Positions 46,896 through 56,810 of a stretch of 64,000 nucleotides of DNA are shown piece by piece. The notes beneath the pieces were generated by a model. It saw nothing but the letters and a program-made list of their open reading frames with translations, ran no database searches and was not told where the DNA came from. The DNA is from Vibrio rhizosphaerae (GTDB lineage Bacteria; Pseudomonadota; Gammaproteobacteria; Enterobacterales; Vibrionaceae). A program made the translations under genes and the position numbers. The number at the start of each line of letters is the position of its first letter. The stretch's first letter is position 1. The DNA is taken from NCBI RefSeq assembly GCF_024347095.1, contig NZ_AP024904.1, positions 496,001-560,000 on the forward strand, in the 5' to 3' direction.

Positions 46896-49800
46896 TCACT
46901 CAAAACGATTTTTCATCACCGCAAAATACAGCACCGGAATCACGATCAATGTTAGTAATGTGGAGACAAAAACCCCGAAAATCAGACTAATCGCGAGACC
47001 ATTGAAAATCGGATCATCCAGAATAAACAGTGAACCAATCATCGCAGCCAATGCCGTCAACAGAATCGGTTTTGCCCGCACTCTGACAGAGTTGATCACA
47101 GCTTCGGAAAAAGCCATCCCCTGTGCATGCTCCTGACGGATAAAATCCACCAGCAAAATCGAGTTCCGAACAATGATCCCGGCCAGCGCTATCATGCCGA
47201 TCATTGAAGTTGCCGTAAATTGAGCCTGTAAAAGTGCATGTCCCGGCATCACACCAATCATGGTCAGCGGAATCGGAGCCATGATAATCAGTGGCGTCAG
47301 ATAGGATTTAAAATGCGCGACAACCAACAGATAGATCAAGATCATCCCCACGGCATAGGCAATCCCCATATCACGAAAGGTTTCGTAGGTGATTTTCCAC
47401 TCACCATCCCATAACACGGCAATCTGGCTCAGACCGGAAGGCTGATGGATATAATTTTGCTCAACTGAAAACGGTAGTGTCTTCATCCGGTTGGCAATCT
47501 CAAACATCCCATAGAGCGGACTGTCAGTGTGACCGGACATGTCTCCGACCACCATCACCATCGGAACCAGATTCTTGTGCATAATATAATCATCTGCCGC
47601 GACTTGACGCACCCGCACTAAATCAGACAGCGGATACGCGATCCCATCCTGACTGGTGACGCGCATTTCCAGCAGTTGTGCCAGATTTGCCTTATCCCCT
47701 TCACTCGCCTGAATCTGAATCGGAACCGGATACTTACTATAATCGGTGTGCAAATAGCTGACCGGTTTACCGCCAATCGCCGTTGCCAACGTCTGCACAA
47801 TCGCGGCATAAGGGACTTGAACAAGAGCCGCTTTATGGCGATCAATCATCACCTGCCACTGTTGGTGTGGTTCCGGCAGATAAATGTCCACATCGACAAT
47901 ATCGGCGCTGGTTTGAAATAAGTGCCGTATCTGACGCGCCGCTTCCGAGCGCACTTCAGCTGTCGGCCCATAAACCTCAGCCAGAATCGGAGACCAGACC
48001 GGTGGTCCCGGCGGTACTTCAACCACTTTTACTTTACCGCCAAATGCACTGGCGACAGCAACCAGCTTGGGCCGGAGTTCGCCGGCAATCTGATGGCTGT
48101 CTTTGTCCCGCTCCCCCTTCGGCAGTAAATTGACCTGAATATCCCCCTGATAAGAGCCAGAGCGGTTAAAGTAATGCCGGACCAGACCATTAAAGTTCAT
48201 CGGTGCCGCCGTCCCGGCATAAATCTGATAGTCATGCACTTCCGGGGACTGATCCAGTACGGTCGCCATATCGAATAACACCCGCTGCGTACGTTCCAAC
48301 GATGTATTATCCGGCATATCCAGTATCACCTGAAATTCAGATTTATTATCAAACGGCAACATCTTCAGAACCACAGCCTGATATACGGGGAGCAATAGAG
48401 AACCGATAATCAGCATCACGATGCCACCACCGAGTAACCACCGATTCCGCCGCTGATGAGGTGATAAAACAAACGGCGCCATGATTCGCTGCACCATCAC
48501 CCGATTCGGTTCTTTGGGCTGAGCATGAGAGCGATGATGCAATAATTTCATCGCTAGCCAAGGTGTTAATACAAAGGCTACGGCCAGCGAGATAAACATC
48601 CCCATCGATGCATTGATCGGAATCGGGCTCATGTACGGCCCCATCAGCCCGGTGACAAACGCCATCGGCAATAGTGCGGCGATCACCGTAAACGTTGCCA
48701 GAATCGTCGGCCCCCCGACTTCATCGACGGCATGGGGCAACGAAAACTGCTGACCTTTTAATGCCATATGCCGATGAATATTTTCCACCACCACAATGGC
48801 ATCATCCACCAAAATACCGATAGAAAAGATCAACGCAAACAGAGAGACCCGGTTGATGGTAAATCCCCATGCCCATGATGCAAACAGCGTCATCATCAGG
48901 GTAATCATAACCGCGATCCCAACCACAATGGCTTCCCGCCATCCCATCGTGATCAACACCAGAATCACCACCGCACAAGTTGCAAACATCAGTTTACCGA
49001 TCAGGGTGTGACTCTTTTCCGCAGCCGTATTGCCATAGTTACGTGTGACATCGACTTTTACATCCGCAGGGATCAACTGATTCTCAAGAACCTGTAATCG
49101 CGCTTCAATATCCTCGGCAACCGCCACTGCATTTTCACCGGACTTTTTCGCAATGGCGATGGTCACCGCCGGGATCAGCGTCGATTTATCACTGGTCCAG
49201 ACGTGCTGAGTCGGCGTATTGGCACCTAAATTAACGGTTGCAATGTCACTGAGGTAGACAGGAGCCTGATTATGCATCCCTACCAAAAGTTGTCTGACAT
49301 CCGCCACGCGATGGAGAAACTGCCCGATTCGCACTGGGATCGCCTGATTCTGATCCGTGATGATCAACTGCGGGGAATGGACGTTGGCAGACTGAAAAAC
49401 CTGATTCAGTTGATCAATGGTGATACCAAAACTGTTCATCCGTACCGGATCGAGCCGGACATCAACGATCATGTCATGTCCTCCGACGGTATAAATATCC
49501 CGCGTCCCGTCAATGGTTTTCAGCGCCGTTTCGAGACCATGTGCCACTTCCGTCAGTTGCTGTTGCGTCATCTGACCGTTGGGATTACTGAGGGTAAGGC
49601 TGACAATCGGCACATCTTCAATGCCTCGCGGTTTGATCACCGGCTCGCCGACACCCACACCGTTCGGCATCCAGTCCTTATTTGAATACAACTTGTTATA
49701 AGTGCGCACCACGGCATCATTGCGCGACACACCGACTTTAAAAATCGCGACGATCAAAGCACCGTCCGGCTGTGAAAAAGAATAAATATTATCAATCCCC

Positions 49801-50045
49801 TGAATCTCGGAGATGATTTGCTCGGCCGGGTTGGTGACCAAATGTTCGACTTCTGCCGGAGACGCTCCGGGGAAAGGAATGTAAATATCGGCAAACGTGA
49901 CATCAATTTGTGGCTCTTCCTCCTTCGGTGTCACCAGCACCGCGAACACCCCCATGAGTAAACCCACCAATGCTAATAACGGCGTAATCGCTGAATGTTG
50001 GAACAGTGCGGCAATCCGCCCGGAAATGCCCAGTTTTTTTTCCAT
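46896..50045 (-). CDS. RND efflux transporter
   Basis: A 1049-residue inner-membrane proton antiporter of the AcrB/CusA superfamily. It has the usual twelve-helix layout with two large periplasmic loops. FPGASPAEVEHLVTNPAEQ near 53-71 and the fourth-helix motif GILVDDAIVVVENIHRH (proton relay Asp pair) near 400-416 are typical. The substrate cannot be assigned. It is the third gene of an ArsR-adaptor-RND minus-strand series, 12 bp after the adaptor gene. Confidence 0.93.
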   Translation of the reverse strand: MEKKLGISGRIAALFQHSAITPLLALVGLLMGVFAVLVTPKEEEPQIDVTFADIYIPFPGASPAEVEHLVTNPAEQIISEIQGIDNIYSFSQPDGALIVAIFKVGVSRNDAVVRTYNKLYSNKDWMPNGVGVGEPVIKPRGIEDVPIVSLTLSNPNGQMTQQQLTEVAHGLETALKTIDGTRDIYTVGGHDMIVDVRLDPVRMNSFGITIDQLNQVFQSANVHSPQLIITDQNQAIPVRIGQFLHRVADVRQLLVGMHNQAPVYLSDIATVNLGANTPTQHVWTSDKSTLIPAVTIAIAKKSGENAVAVAEDIEARLQVLENQLIPADVKVDVTRNYGNTAAEKSHTLIGKLMFATCAVVILVLITMGWREAIVVGIAVMITLMMTLFASWAWGFTINRVSLFALIFSIGILVDDAIVVVENIHRHMALKGQQFSLPHAVDEVGGPTILATFTVIAALLPMAFVTGLMGPYMSPIPINASMGMFISLAVAFVLTPWLAMKLLHHRSHAQPKEPNRVMVQRIMAPFVLSPHQRRNRWLLGGGIVMLIIGSLLLPVYQAVVLKMLPFDNKSEFQVILDMPDNTSLERTQRVLFDMATVLDQSPEVHDYQIYAGTAAPMNFNGLVRHYFNRSGSYQGDIQVNLLPKGERDKDSHQIAGELRPKLVAVASAFGGKVKVVEVPPGPPVWSPILAEVYGPTAEVRSEAARQIRHLFQTSADIVDVDIYLPEPHQQWQVMIDRHKAALVQVPYAAIVQTLATAIGGKPVSYLHTDYSKYPVPIQIQASEGDKANLAQLLEMRVTSQDGIAYPLSDLVRVRQVAADDYIMHKNLVPMVMVVGDMSGHTDSPLYGMFEIANRMKTLPFSVEQNYIHQPSGLSQIAVLWDGEWKITYETFRDMGIAYAVGMILIYLLVVAHFKSYLTPLIIMAPIPLTMIGVMPGHALLQAQFTATSMIGMIALAGIIVRNSILLVDFIRQEHAQGMAFSEAVINSVRVRAKPILLTALAAMIGSLFILDDPIFNGLAISLIFGVFVSTLLTLIVIPVLYFAVMKNRFE

Positions 50046-50057
50046 GACACGCCCCTC

Positions 50058-51098
50058 TTACTGTGCATCGATTGGAAAAACATGGGTCACAATCTGATCC
50101 CCGATTTCCAGTCCGGATAATATTTCAACCGAGTCCCCATAATCCTGCCCGATCCGGACCGGATTCAGTCGCTGTGTTTTGCCTTCCCCCTGCACGCGAA
50201 ATACCGCACTCAGCTCGCCTCGTCTGATCACCGCCGTTTTCGGCACCAAGACAACTTGTCTGTCCCCGGTATGAAATGACGCTTTCACCCACATGCCCGG
50301 CGCAAGTTCAGCATCACTCGTTTCCGGTAATCTTAAGCGAATCGTAAAAGTATGAGATTGCGGATCAGCATAACGAAATAACGTATATTGAGTCGGTTGT
50401 ACCTGTCGGCCATCCGGTAGTTCAATCAAAAACTGTTGCACCTGCGTCACCAAAGTACGATATCGTTGTGGCATTTGAAATTCGACCCGCAAGGGTGACA
50501 TCCCATAACCGCTCAATAATGGCATACCGGGCGTCACCGTTTCTCCCAATTCGACGTGACGCTGAGTCACAATCCCTGCATAAGGCGCTTTAATACTGGT
50601 ATAGCCTAATGCATCTTTCGCTTGTACCACTGCCGCCTTCGCTGCCTGAACCGCGGCAGATGTGGTTCGGGCACGCGCTTCTGCACTATCCAGTTGCCCT
50701 TGAGACACCGCACCTCGCGAAATTAACTGCCGAAAGCGCTTCACCTGTGTCTGAGCTTCATTATTCTGTGCAACAGCCTGATTCAGCTGTGCCATCGCAG
50801 CATCGTAAGATGCCGTTTGTTGGGTCGCACTGATTTCAAGTAATACGTCACCTTGCTGTACCACATCATTCACATCCACCGACATACCCACCACTCGCCC
50901 GGAGGTTTGCGCGGCTACCGTACCTTGATTAACAGGCTGAATAATCCCATCGAAAGTGACTTGTTCCGGTACCGTTTCACGCGTGACGGTTTGTGTCTGT
51001 CCCGCCAACAATTCTCCTGCCTGTGCCTCTAAAACCGTCTGTCCCGCTAAGACGGTCACCAGACCGAATAAGGACAGTTGCCGTATGTGCTGCTTCAT
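50058..51098 (-). CDS. RND periplasmic adaptor (HlyD family)
   Basis: A 346-residue membrane-fusion protein partnering the RND pump that follows. The lipoyl halves are VAAQTSGRVVGMSVDVNDVV near residues 61-80 and IKAPYAGIVTQRHVELGETV near 170, with a helical hairpin of about 60 residues between them and a beta-barrel domain at 200-290. The N-terminal 40 residues are unusual: LAGQTVLEAQAGELLAGQTQTV spans the end of the signal peptide and the mature N-terminus, and both GQT motifs come from GGACAGAC repeats (50995 and 51037). Confidence 0.92.
   Translation of the reverse strand: MKQHIRQLSLFGLVTVLAGQTVLEAQAGELLAGQTQTVTRETVPEQVTFDGIIQPVNQGTVAAQTSGRVVGMSVDVNDVVQQGDVLLEISATQQTASYDAAMAQLNQAVAQNNEAQTQVKRFRQLISRGAVSQGQLDSAEARARTTSAAVQAAKAAVVQAKDALGYTSIKAPYAGIVTQRHVELGETVTPGMPLLSGYGMSPLRVEFQMPQRYRTLVTQVQQFLIELPDGRQVQPTQYTLFRYADPQSHTFTIRLRLPETSDAELAPGMWVKASFHTGDRQVVLVPKTAVIRRGELSAVFRVQGEGKTQRLNPVRIGQDYGDSVEILSGLEIGDQIVTHVFPIDAQ
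50995..51044 (-). repeat. Two GGACAGAC repeats at the adaptor signal peptide
   Basis: GTCTGTCC at 50995 and 51037, each followed by CGC, are 42 bp apart, a multiple of three. In the gene both read Ala-Gly-Gln-Thr and lie at about residues 18-35. A third exact core at 50258 in the same gene is in another frame (GDRQ) and may be chance. Confidence 0.85.
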
Positions 51099-51249
51099 CA
51101 GATTCCCCTCCTTTGGCGAACCTCTTGTCGTTTTATTAATGATATGCCGGATTGAAGTTCACCGTCTCAATCACTCACTGCATCCAATACAAAAATTATT
51201 GTTTTTCCATAAAAATTGCTTTTCATAACCTTGCTCGTCACTAACTCAT

Positions 51250-51600
51250 TTACGTCTTGCCACTCCGAGATTCAGGCGCTTCACAAAACAACATCTGCAA
51301 ATTGACAATAATCTGTGCAGCCCGACTATCAGCCAGTGAATAAAACACTTGCTGTGAAGACTTGCGGCACTCGACCAAGTGATGTTTACGCAGCACTGTC
51401 AAATGCTGAGAGAGTGCAGACTGGCTTAAAGTTGAGTTCTGCTGGAGCTGTCCGACGCCGACTTCTCCCTGTATCAATTGGCACAAGACCATCAATCGCT
51501 CAGGGTGTGCCATCATTTTCAGAAAATCAGCCGCTTCCTGTGCATGGGCTTTGATTCCCTCAATCTCAGTGACTTGGTTAATATCATGGTTGACTTGCAT
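51250..51600 (-). CDS. ArsR-family sulfur-type repressor (HlyU/BigR-like)
   Basis: A 116-residue winged-helix repressor (LMVLCQLIQGEVGVGQL; LSQSALSQHLTVLRKHHLVE). Two Cys at about residues 40 and 106 match in sequence context and 66-residue spacing the dithiol pair of HlyU, BigR and SqrR, which form a tetrasulfide bridge with persulfides and release DNA. A third Cys is near residue 78. The ATG at 51600 has GGAG upstream. The gene precedes the adaptor-RND genes and is divergent from a persulfide-reductase-type gene, which it probably controls; it could also sense oxidants. Confidence 0.85.
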   Translation of the reverse strand: MQVNHDINQVTEIEGIKAHAQEAADFLKMMAHPERLMVLCQLIQGEVGVGQLQQNSTLSQSALSQHLTVLRKHHLVECRKSSQQVFYSLADSRAAQIIVNLQMLFCEAPESRSGKT

Positions 51601-51784
51601 GAACACTCCACGAAAAAGGTCGCAATGATTTTAATATATTAGACAAATCTCATTTAGAAATACAAATATTAGATTATATTAAATTAGACTTCACTAATTT
51701 TTAGATCTATAGTCTTCTTTATCAAGATAGAGAGTTACTTTTATAGACTGACTGTCACAAGTCATCCCCAACAAGGAGCATGTC
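51601..51784. promoter_or_regulatory. Divergent promoter with TTAGA repeats
   Basis: The 184-bp gap between the ArsR repressor and the DUF2892 gene contains five TTAGA-type motifs in about 70 bp (ATTAGACAAATC, TTTAGAAATAC, ATTAGATTAT, ATTAGACTTC, TTTAGATC). AT-rich direct repeats of this kind are plausible ArsR operators, and their location between divergent genes supports it. The exact operator is not resolved. Confidence 0.5.
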
Positions 51785-51973
51785 ATGACCATTGAAAATG
51801 GCGTTCGAATCATGGCCGGAAGCATGGTATTGCTATCCGTCATATTGACTTATTTCGTCCATCCTTATTTTGTCTGGTTGACCGTCTTTGTCGGACTCAA
51901 CCTGATTCAAAGCGCATTGACCGGTATTTGTCCGGCTGTGTTTATTCTCAAAAAACTTGGCTTAAAAGCGTAG
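51785..51973 (+). CDS. DUF2892 small membrane protein
   Basis: A 62-residue protein with two hydrophobic helices (MAGSMVLLSVILTYFV, FVWLTVFVGLNLIQSAL) and the family ending GICPAVFILKKLG. DUF2892 proteins occur beside rhodanese and persulfide-handling genes and are homologous to the membrane part of YgaP. A strong AAGGAG ribosome site precedes the ATG. It is followed 31 bp later by the flavoprotein gene, so both are probably one transcript. Confidence 0.88.
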   Translation: MTIENGVRIMAGSMVLLSVILTYFVHPYFVWLTVFVGLNLIQSALTGICPAVFILKKLGLKA

Positions 51974-52004
51974 AATCAACCGCAAACGTGAAAAGGCTTA
52001 ATCT

Positions 52005-53705
52005 ATGACAAAAATTGTAATTATCGGCGGTGTTGCCGGCGGCGCTTCGGCAGCCGCACGGGCCCGTCGTCTCAGCGAAACAGCACACATTCTCATGTTT
52101 GAACGAGGACCGTTTATCTCTTTTGCGAATTGTGGACTGCCCTATCATATCGGGGGAGAAATTACCGAGCGCAGTAAACTGCTGTTACAGACACCGGAAA
52201 GCTTTCTCGCCCGTTTTAATGTCGATGTCAGGGTAATGAGCGAAGTCATCCACATTGATCGTCAGGCAAAAACAGTTACGGTCAGAAACTTAGTCGATCA
52301 GCAAGAGTATCAAGAAGACTATGACTTCCTGTTGCTCAGCCCCGGCGCTTCTCCGGTCGTTCCGTCGATTCAAGGTATTGATAATCCGCTGACGCATACG
52401 CTGCGTAACATTCCCGATATGGATCGCATCATTCAAACCATCCAAATGAATAAACCTGAACATGCGACAGTTGTCGGTGGTGGGTTTATTGGCTTGGAAG
52501 TGATGGAAGCGTTCCACCGGTTAGGTATCAAAACCACGTTGATCGAGATGGCTGATCAGGTGATGACACCGATTGACCGTGAAATGGCAGGTTTTGCACA
52601 TGCCGAAATCCGGGCAAAAGGGATCGATCTGAAATTGGGCGTTGCACTGGAGTCGGTTGAATATATCTCAACCGATCACATCGCAAATGTTGATTCAGGA
52701 GAGAGCGAAGATCATCAACATATTGCAGGTGAACTAAAACTATCTTTGAACAACGGAGCATCCCTGACAACCGATATCTTGATTATGGCGATTGGTGTAC
52801 GCCCTGAAATCAAACTGGCTGCACAAGCGGGTCTACAGATTGGTGAGTCTGGCGGTATTTATACCAATGAATACATGCAAACCAGCGATCCCGCCATCTA
52901 CGCGGTGGGTGATGCCGTTGAAGAGCAAGACTTTGTTACCGGCAAACAAACTTTGGTTCCTCTAGCCGGGCCGGCCAATCGTCAAGGTCGTATGGCTGCA
53001 GACAATATGCTGGGGCGCCATGAAACTTACCAAGGGACTCAAGGGACTGCGATTTGTAAGATATTCGACTTAGCAGTCGCTTCAACCGGTAAGAACGAGA
53101 AGCAGCTAAAACGTGAAGGTGTAGCGTATGAAAAAGTGTATGTCCACACAGCCAGCCACGCGAGCTATTACCCGGGCGCGGAAGTTGTTTCGTTCAAAAT
53201 GCTGTTCGATCCTCAAACCGGTAAAATATTCGGTGCTCAGGCTGTCGGAAAAGAAGGAATCGACAAGCGTATCGACGTGATGGCTGTTGCTCAGCGTGCG
53301 GGTATGACAGTAGCGCAACTTCAACATCTCGAGCTCACCTACGCACCGCCTTATGGCAGTGCCAAAGATGTGATTAACCAAGCTGCATTTGTGGCAACCA
53401 ATTTAATCAAAGGTGATGCCGTCGCGATTCATTATGATCAAATCGACCAACTAACTGCCGATCAAGTGCTGCTTGATGTCCGTAATCCCGGAGAGTTACA
53501 AAACGGTTATCTGGAAGGTGCTATCAATATTCCGGTGGATCAATTGCGTCAACGGCTGAATGAGTTACCAAAAGACAAAGAGATCATCATTTACTGTCAG
53601 GTCGGGTTACGCGGTAACGTCGCATATCGGCAACTGGTCAACAATGGCTTTAAAGCGCGCAACCTGATTGGGGGATATCGCACTTACCTGTTTGCGAAGG
53701 CTTGA
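52005..53705 (+). CDS. NADH-dependent persulfide/CoA-disulfide reductase with rhodanese domain
   Basis: A 566-residue fusion flavoenzyme. The N-terminal disulfide-oxidoreductase part has IVIIGGVAGGASAAARARR and the single catalytic Cys in FANCGLPYHIGGEI (Cys43), followed by the NADH fold VVGGGFIGLEVMEAF and FAD-binding YAVGDAVEEQDFVTGKQ. The C-terminal rhodanese domain has LLDVRNPGELQNGYLEGAIN and the active-site Cys in IIYCQVGLRG (about 531). This layout matches the NADH-dependent persulfide reductase/CoA-disulfide reductase group, which reduces per- and polysulfides. The DUF2892 gene before it and the cysteine-bearing ArsR repressor opposite support a sulfide/persulfide role. Confidence 0.9.
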   Translation: MTKIVIIGGVAGGASAAARARRLSETAHILMFERGPFISFANCGLPYHIGGEITERSKLLLQTPESFLARFNVDVRVMSEVIHIDRQAKTVTVRNLVDQQEYQEDYDFLLLSPGASPVVPSIQGIDNPLTHTLRNIPDMDRIIQTIQMNKPEHATVVGGGFIGLEVMEAFHRLGIKTTLIEMADQVMTPIDREMAGFAHAEIRAKGIDLKLGVALESVEYISTDHIANVDSGESEDHQHIAGELKLSLNNGASLTTDILIMAIGVRPEIKLAAQAGLQIGESGGIYTNEYMQTSDPAIYAVGDAVEEQDFVTGKQTLVPLAGPANRQGRMAADNMLGRHETYQGTQGTAICKIFDLAVASTGKNEKQLKREGVAYEKVYVHTASHASYYPGAEVVSFKMLFDPQTGKIFGAQAVGKEGIDKRIDVMAVAQRAGMTVAQLQHLELTYAPPYGSAKDVINQAAFVATNLIKGDAVAIHYDQIDQLTADQVLLDVRNPGELQNGYLEGAINIPVDQLRQRLNELPKDKEIIIYCQVGLRGNVAYRQLVNNGFKARNLIGGYRTYLFAKA

Positions 53706-54195
53706 CGTATCAACCGAATGTTCCGGTGTAGAACGATATGCTGATGTGAGCGAATGATAAGCGCTCATCAAGTCATGTTTGACACGGGGAATAGCGGATA
53801 GTCATAAATAAATCGTCTTAAATCACGCGCAGCATGTTTCGACAGACTGCGCGTTTTCTTTTATTCATGGATGCGTATTCTCGACCGGGCTGATGGTATT
53901 TCAAGCCGAACCCATCGCATCGTCGTATTCATAAGCACACAATGTCCCGCGAAGCCCCAAAGGTGTGTGTCCCGCTAAGCCACATCCCGCTAAGCCAAAG
54001 AAGTCTAAAAGTGTCTGTCCTTTAAGAGTTATTCCAAAACAAAATAACAACGTCTGTCCCCGCAAGAATAGTTTTTCCCTATTGAATGAATAGCTACAAG
54101 TGATTTTCTTTTGAGTCGAGGCGATGCGAATATGTTTTCCGAAGGCAAGATATTGCAAATGCAAAGCTAACTAACTGAAAGGAAAGTAAAAGATT
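53706..54195. repeat. Intergenic region with GGACAGAC repeats before ahpC
   Basis: Exact GTCTGTCC cores are at 54013 and 54052, preceded by degenerate TGTCCCGCTAAG-type copies at about 53943-53990. The TGTCCCGCTAAG string also occurs at 51038 in the adaptor gene, so the flanking bases are part of the mobile unit. The ahpC promoter must lie in the last 100 bp; no OxyR site was identified by eye. Confidence 0.85.
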
Positions 54196-54753
54196 ATGAT
54201 CAACACAAAAATCAAACCATTTAGTGCAACCGCGTATAAAAACGGTGAATTTGTTGAAGTCACAGAAAAAAGTGTCGAAGGCAAATGGGCAGTATTTTTC
54301 TTCTATCCTGCAGACTTTACATTTGTTTGTCCGACAGAGTTAGGTGATCTTGCCGATCATTATGCTGAGCTTCAAGAGCGTGGTGTTGAAGTATTTTCTG
54401 TTTCAACAGACACACATTTCACGCACAAAGCATGGCATGACAGCTCTGATACCATCGGCAAAATTCAATATTACATGGTTGGCGACCAAACCGGTAACAT
54501 CACCAATAACTTCGGCGTGATGCGTGAAGGTCAGGGTCTGGCAGACCGTGCAACATTCCTGATTGATCCTGAAGGTGTCATTCAGGCGATGGAAATCACT
54601 GCTGAAGGTATTGGCCGTGACGCTGAAGATCTGCTGAGAAAAGTGAAAGCAGCACAATACGTTGCAGCTCACCCAGGTGAAGTTTGCCCGGCAAAATGGA
54701 AAGAAGGTGAAGAAACACTGGCACCTTCACTGGATCTTGTCGGCAAAATCTAA
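54196..54753 (+). CDS. ahpC: Peroxiredoxin AhpC
   Basis: A 185-residue typical 2-Cys peroxiredoxin. The peroxidatic Cys is in [17 protein letters not shown] (about residue 47) and the resolving Cys in [15 protein letters not shown] near 166. It reduces alkyl hydroperoxides and hydrogen peroxide with AhpF, which follows. Confidence 0.98.
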   Translation: MINTKIKPFSATAYKNGEFVEVTEKSVEGKWAVFFFYPADFTFVCPTELGDLADHYAELQERGVEVFSVSTDTHFTHKAWHDSSDTIGKIQYYMVGDQTGNITNNFGVMREGQGLADRATFLIDPEGVIQAMEITAEGIGRDAEDLLRKVKAAQYVAAHPGEVCPAKWKEGEETLAPSLDLVGKI

Positions 54754-54767
54754 GGATTTTCTGATTT

Positions 54768-54814
54768 GAGAGCGGGCTGGATGTCCATACGACCAACACA
54801 TCCGGCTTGCTCTC
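54768..54814 (+). terminator. Hairpin between ahpC and ahpF
   Basis: GAGAGCGGGCTGGATGT and ACATCCGGCTTGCTCTC form a long imperfect stem 15 bp past the ahpC stop. There is no long U-run, so partial termination or RNA processing is likelier, giving more AhpC than AhpF as is common. Confidence 0.6.
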
Positions 54815-54891
54815 CCCCATCTTCAATTATCTAGAGTGGTCACTCTCTTTATCTAAAGACGTTTTTATCTAAAGACAAGGTGTAATCAAAG

Positions 54892-56460
54892 ATGCTAGAC
54901 CAAGCGATCAAACAACAATTAAAACAATATCTCACAAACTTAAAAGAAGATGTCCGCTTAGTGGTCAGTCTAGATGAAAGTAAAGCATCCCAAGAAATTC
55001 TTTCACTGGCTGAAGAGATTGAAACACTAAGCGACCATGTCTCAGTGGTGCGTGATAATGCAGCCAGTGAACGTAAACCCGTTATGGCCGTCACCAATCC
55101 GGAAAAAGGCACACAACTGCGTTTCGCCGGGGTGCCGATGGGACACGAATTTACCTCATTGGTGTTAGCGCTGCTCCATTCGGGTGGTCACCCGATGAAA
55201 CTCGAAGACGAAACCATCACACAGATTGCCAGCCTGCATAAAAAGCTGGATGTAGAGATCTTCATTTCACTCTCTTGCCAGAATTGTCCTGATGTAGTTC
55301 AGGCTTTCAACATGATGGCAGCAATCAACCCGGACATCCGTGTCACGATGATCGATGGTGCACTGTTTCAGGATGAAGTCAAACAACGTGATATTCTGGC
55401 CGTGCCAAGCGTGTTTGTGAATGGTGAATTATTCGGTCAAGGCCGGATGTCACTCGCAGAAATCCTGACCAAACTTGATGACGGTGCCGCCGAAAGAGCA
55501 GCCGCCAGTCTGAATGAAAAAGACCCATACGATGTATTAGTCGTCGGTGGTGGTCCGGCTGGTGGTGCAGCAGCTGTTTATGCAGCCCGTAAAGGCATCC
55601 GTACCGGGATTGTAGCGAAACGCCTCGGTGGACAGGTGATGGACACAATGGCGATTGAGAACTTTATCTCGGTCAAAAGAACCGAAGGGCCGAAACTGGC
55701 AGCCGATCTGGGTGAACATCTGAAAGAATATGATGTCGATGTCATCACTGATCAGCAGGCAGATCGGTTAATGGGAGCAGCTTATACCGAGGATGGCTAT
55801 ATTCACGTCAATCTTGAAAGCGGTGCGACACTTAAAAGTAAAAGTGTCATTCTCAGCCCGGGAGCTCGCTGGAGAGAAATGAATGTCCCCGGAGAACACG
55901 AATATCGTAATAAAGGGGTTGCTTACTGCCCACACTGTGACGGCCCACTGTTTAAAGGCAAGAAAACCGCGGTTATCGGTGGCGGCAACTCTGGGATTGA
56001 AGCTGCTATTGATTTGGCTGGCATTGTTGAACATGTCACAGTGCTTGAATTTGCCGATGTGCTGCGTGCAGACCAAGTACTGATTGATAAAGCTAACTCT
56101 CTGCCGAATATCGATATCATCACCATGGCACAGACAACCGAAGTCATCGGAGACGGTAAACGGGTGACCGGCCTGAAGTATAAAGATCGTCATACCGATG
56201 AAGTTCATACCATACTGTTGTCCGGCATTTTCGTACAGATTGGTTTAGTCCCGAACACCGAGTGGCTGAAAGATTCAGATGTGACCCTCTCACCAAGAGG
56301 CGAAATCGAAATCGGTAGCCGGGGAGATACCAGTATGTCGGGTGTATTTGCTGCCGGTGATGCGACGACAGTCCCGTATAAACAGATCATCATTGCTATG
56401 GGCGAAGGTGCTAAGGCCAGTCTCGGAGCATTCGATTACCTGATTCGTCATCAGGGCTGA
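54892..56460 (+). CDS. ahpF: Alkyl hydroperoxide reductase, flavoprotein subunit
   Basis: A 522-residue reductase passing electrons from NADH to AhpC. The N-terminal double thioredoxin-fold domain has the Cxx[16 protein letters not shown] near residue 127. The thioredoxin-reductase-like part has [21 protein letters not shown] near 216 and the redox Cxx[16 protein letters not shown] near 345. It is 138 bp downstream of ahpC and probably in the same operon behind a hairpin. Confidence 0.97.
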   Translation: MLDQAIKQQLKQYLTNLKEDVRLVVSLDESKASQEILSLAEEIETLSDHVSVVRDNAASERKPVMAVTNPEKGTQLRFAGVPMGHEFTSLVLALLHSGGHPMKLEDETITQIASLHKKLDVEIFISLSCQNCPDVVQAFNMMAAINPDIRVTMIDGALFQDEVKQRDILAVPSVFVNGELFGQGRMSLAEILTKLDDGAAERAAASLNEKDPYDVLVVGGGPAGGAAAVYAARKGIRTGIVAKRLGGQVMDTMAIENFISVKRTEGPKLAADLGEHLKEYDVDVITDQQADRLMGAAYTEDGYIHVNLESGATLKSKSVILSPGARWREMNVPGEHEYRNKGVAYCPHCDGPLFKGKKTAVIGGGNSGIEAAIDLAGIVEHVTVLEFADVLRADQVLIDKANSLPNIDIITMAQTTEVIGDGKRVTGLKYKDRHTDEVHTILLSGIFVQIGLVPNTEWLKDSDVTLSPRGEIEIGSRGDTSMSGVFAAGDATTVPYKQIIIAMGEGAKASLGAFDYLIRHQG

Positions 56461-56810
56461 TCATCTGAACGAATACAGGGAATCGTCAACGAGTGAGCTG
56501 TGAATCATCCGGCGTTACTTATGACACGGATGCGCAAGACGCAAAGCGGGCACGGAATACCAGTGCCCGCTTTTTCATGGTTGCCTCAAACAGCACCTTC
56601 TGTTGTCTGTCCCCTCAATCTGGTGTCTGTCCCTTTAATTTCGTGAATTTAAAAACGGATGTCTGCCCTTTCAATTCCGGTTACTTTTCGGGTGTCTGTC
56701 CTTTCAATGATTCAATACAGACCGAAAAAGATGCCAGTTATGTCTTTTGCGCCTGAATTGTCTATAGTTGCGTAAGAATCCGTTATATCGTGTATTAAGG
56801 ACGTTCAACC
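56461..56810. repeat. Intergenic cluster of GTCTGTCC repeats after ahpF
   Basis: Exact cores are at 56605, 56625 and 56694, with a variant GTCTGCCC at 56661. All are in the same (minus) orientation, and each is followed by CCTTT or CCCTT and AATT-containing tails. They lie between two plus-strand genes, in the likely promoter region of the DUF3750 gene. A near-perfect G+C-rich inverted pair, GCAAGCGGGCAC-like at 56534-56570, may be the ahpF terminator. Confidence 0.85.

Noticed and set aside
53901..54164. An 87-residue minus-strand reading frame containing several GQT motifs.
   Set aside because: It is made almost wholly of GGACAGAC-family repeats, lacks a ribosome site and resembles no protein I know. 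The open frame follows from the absence of stops in the repeat core.
21542..56701. CRISPR array interpretation of the repeats.
   Set aside because: Spacing is irregular, units are only 8-15 bp, they occur within genes in both orientations and no cas genes are present.
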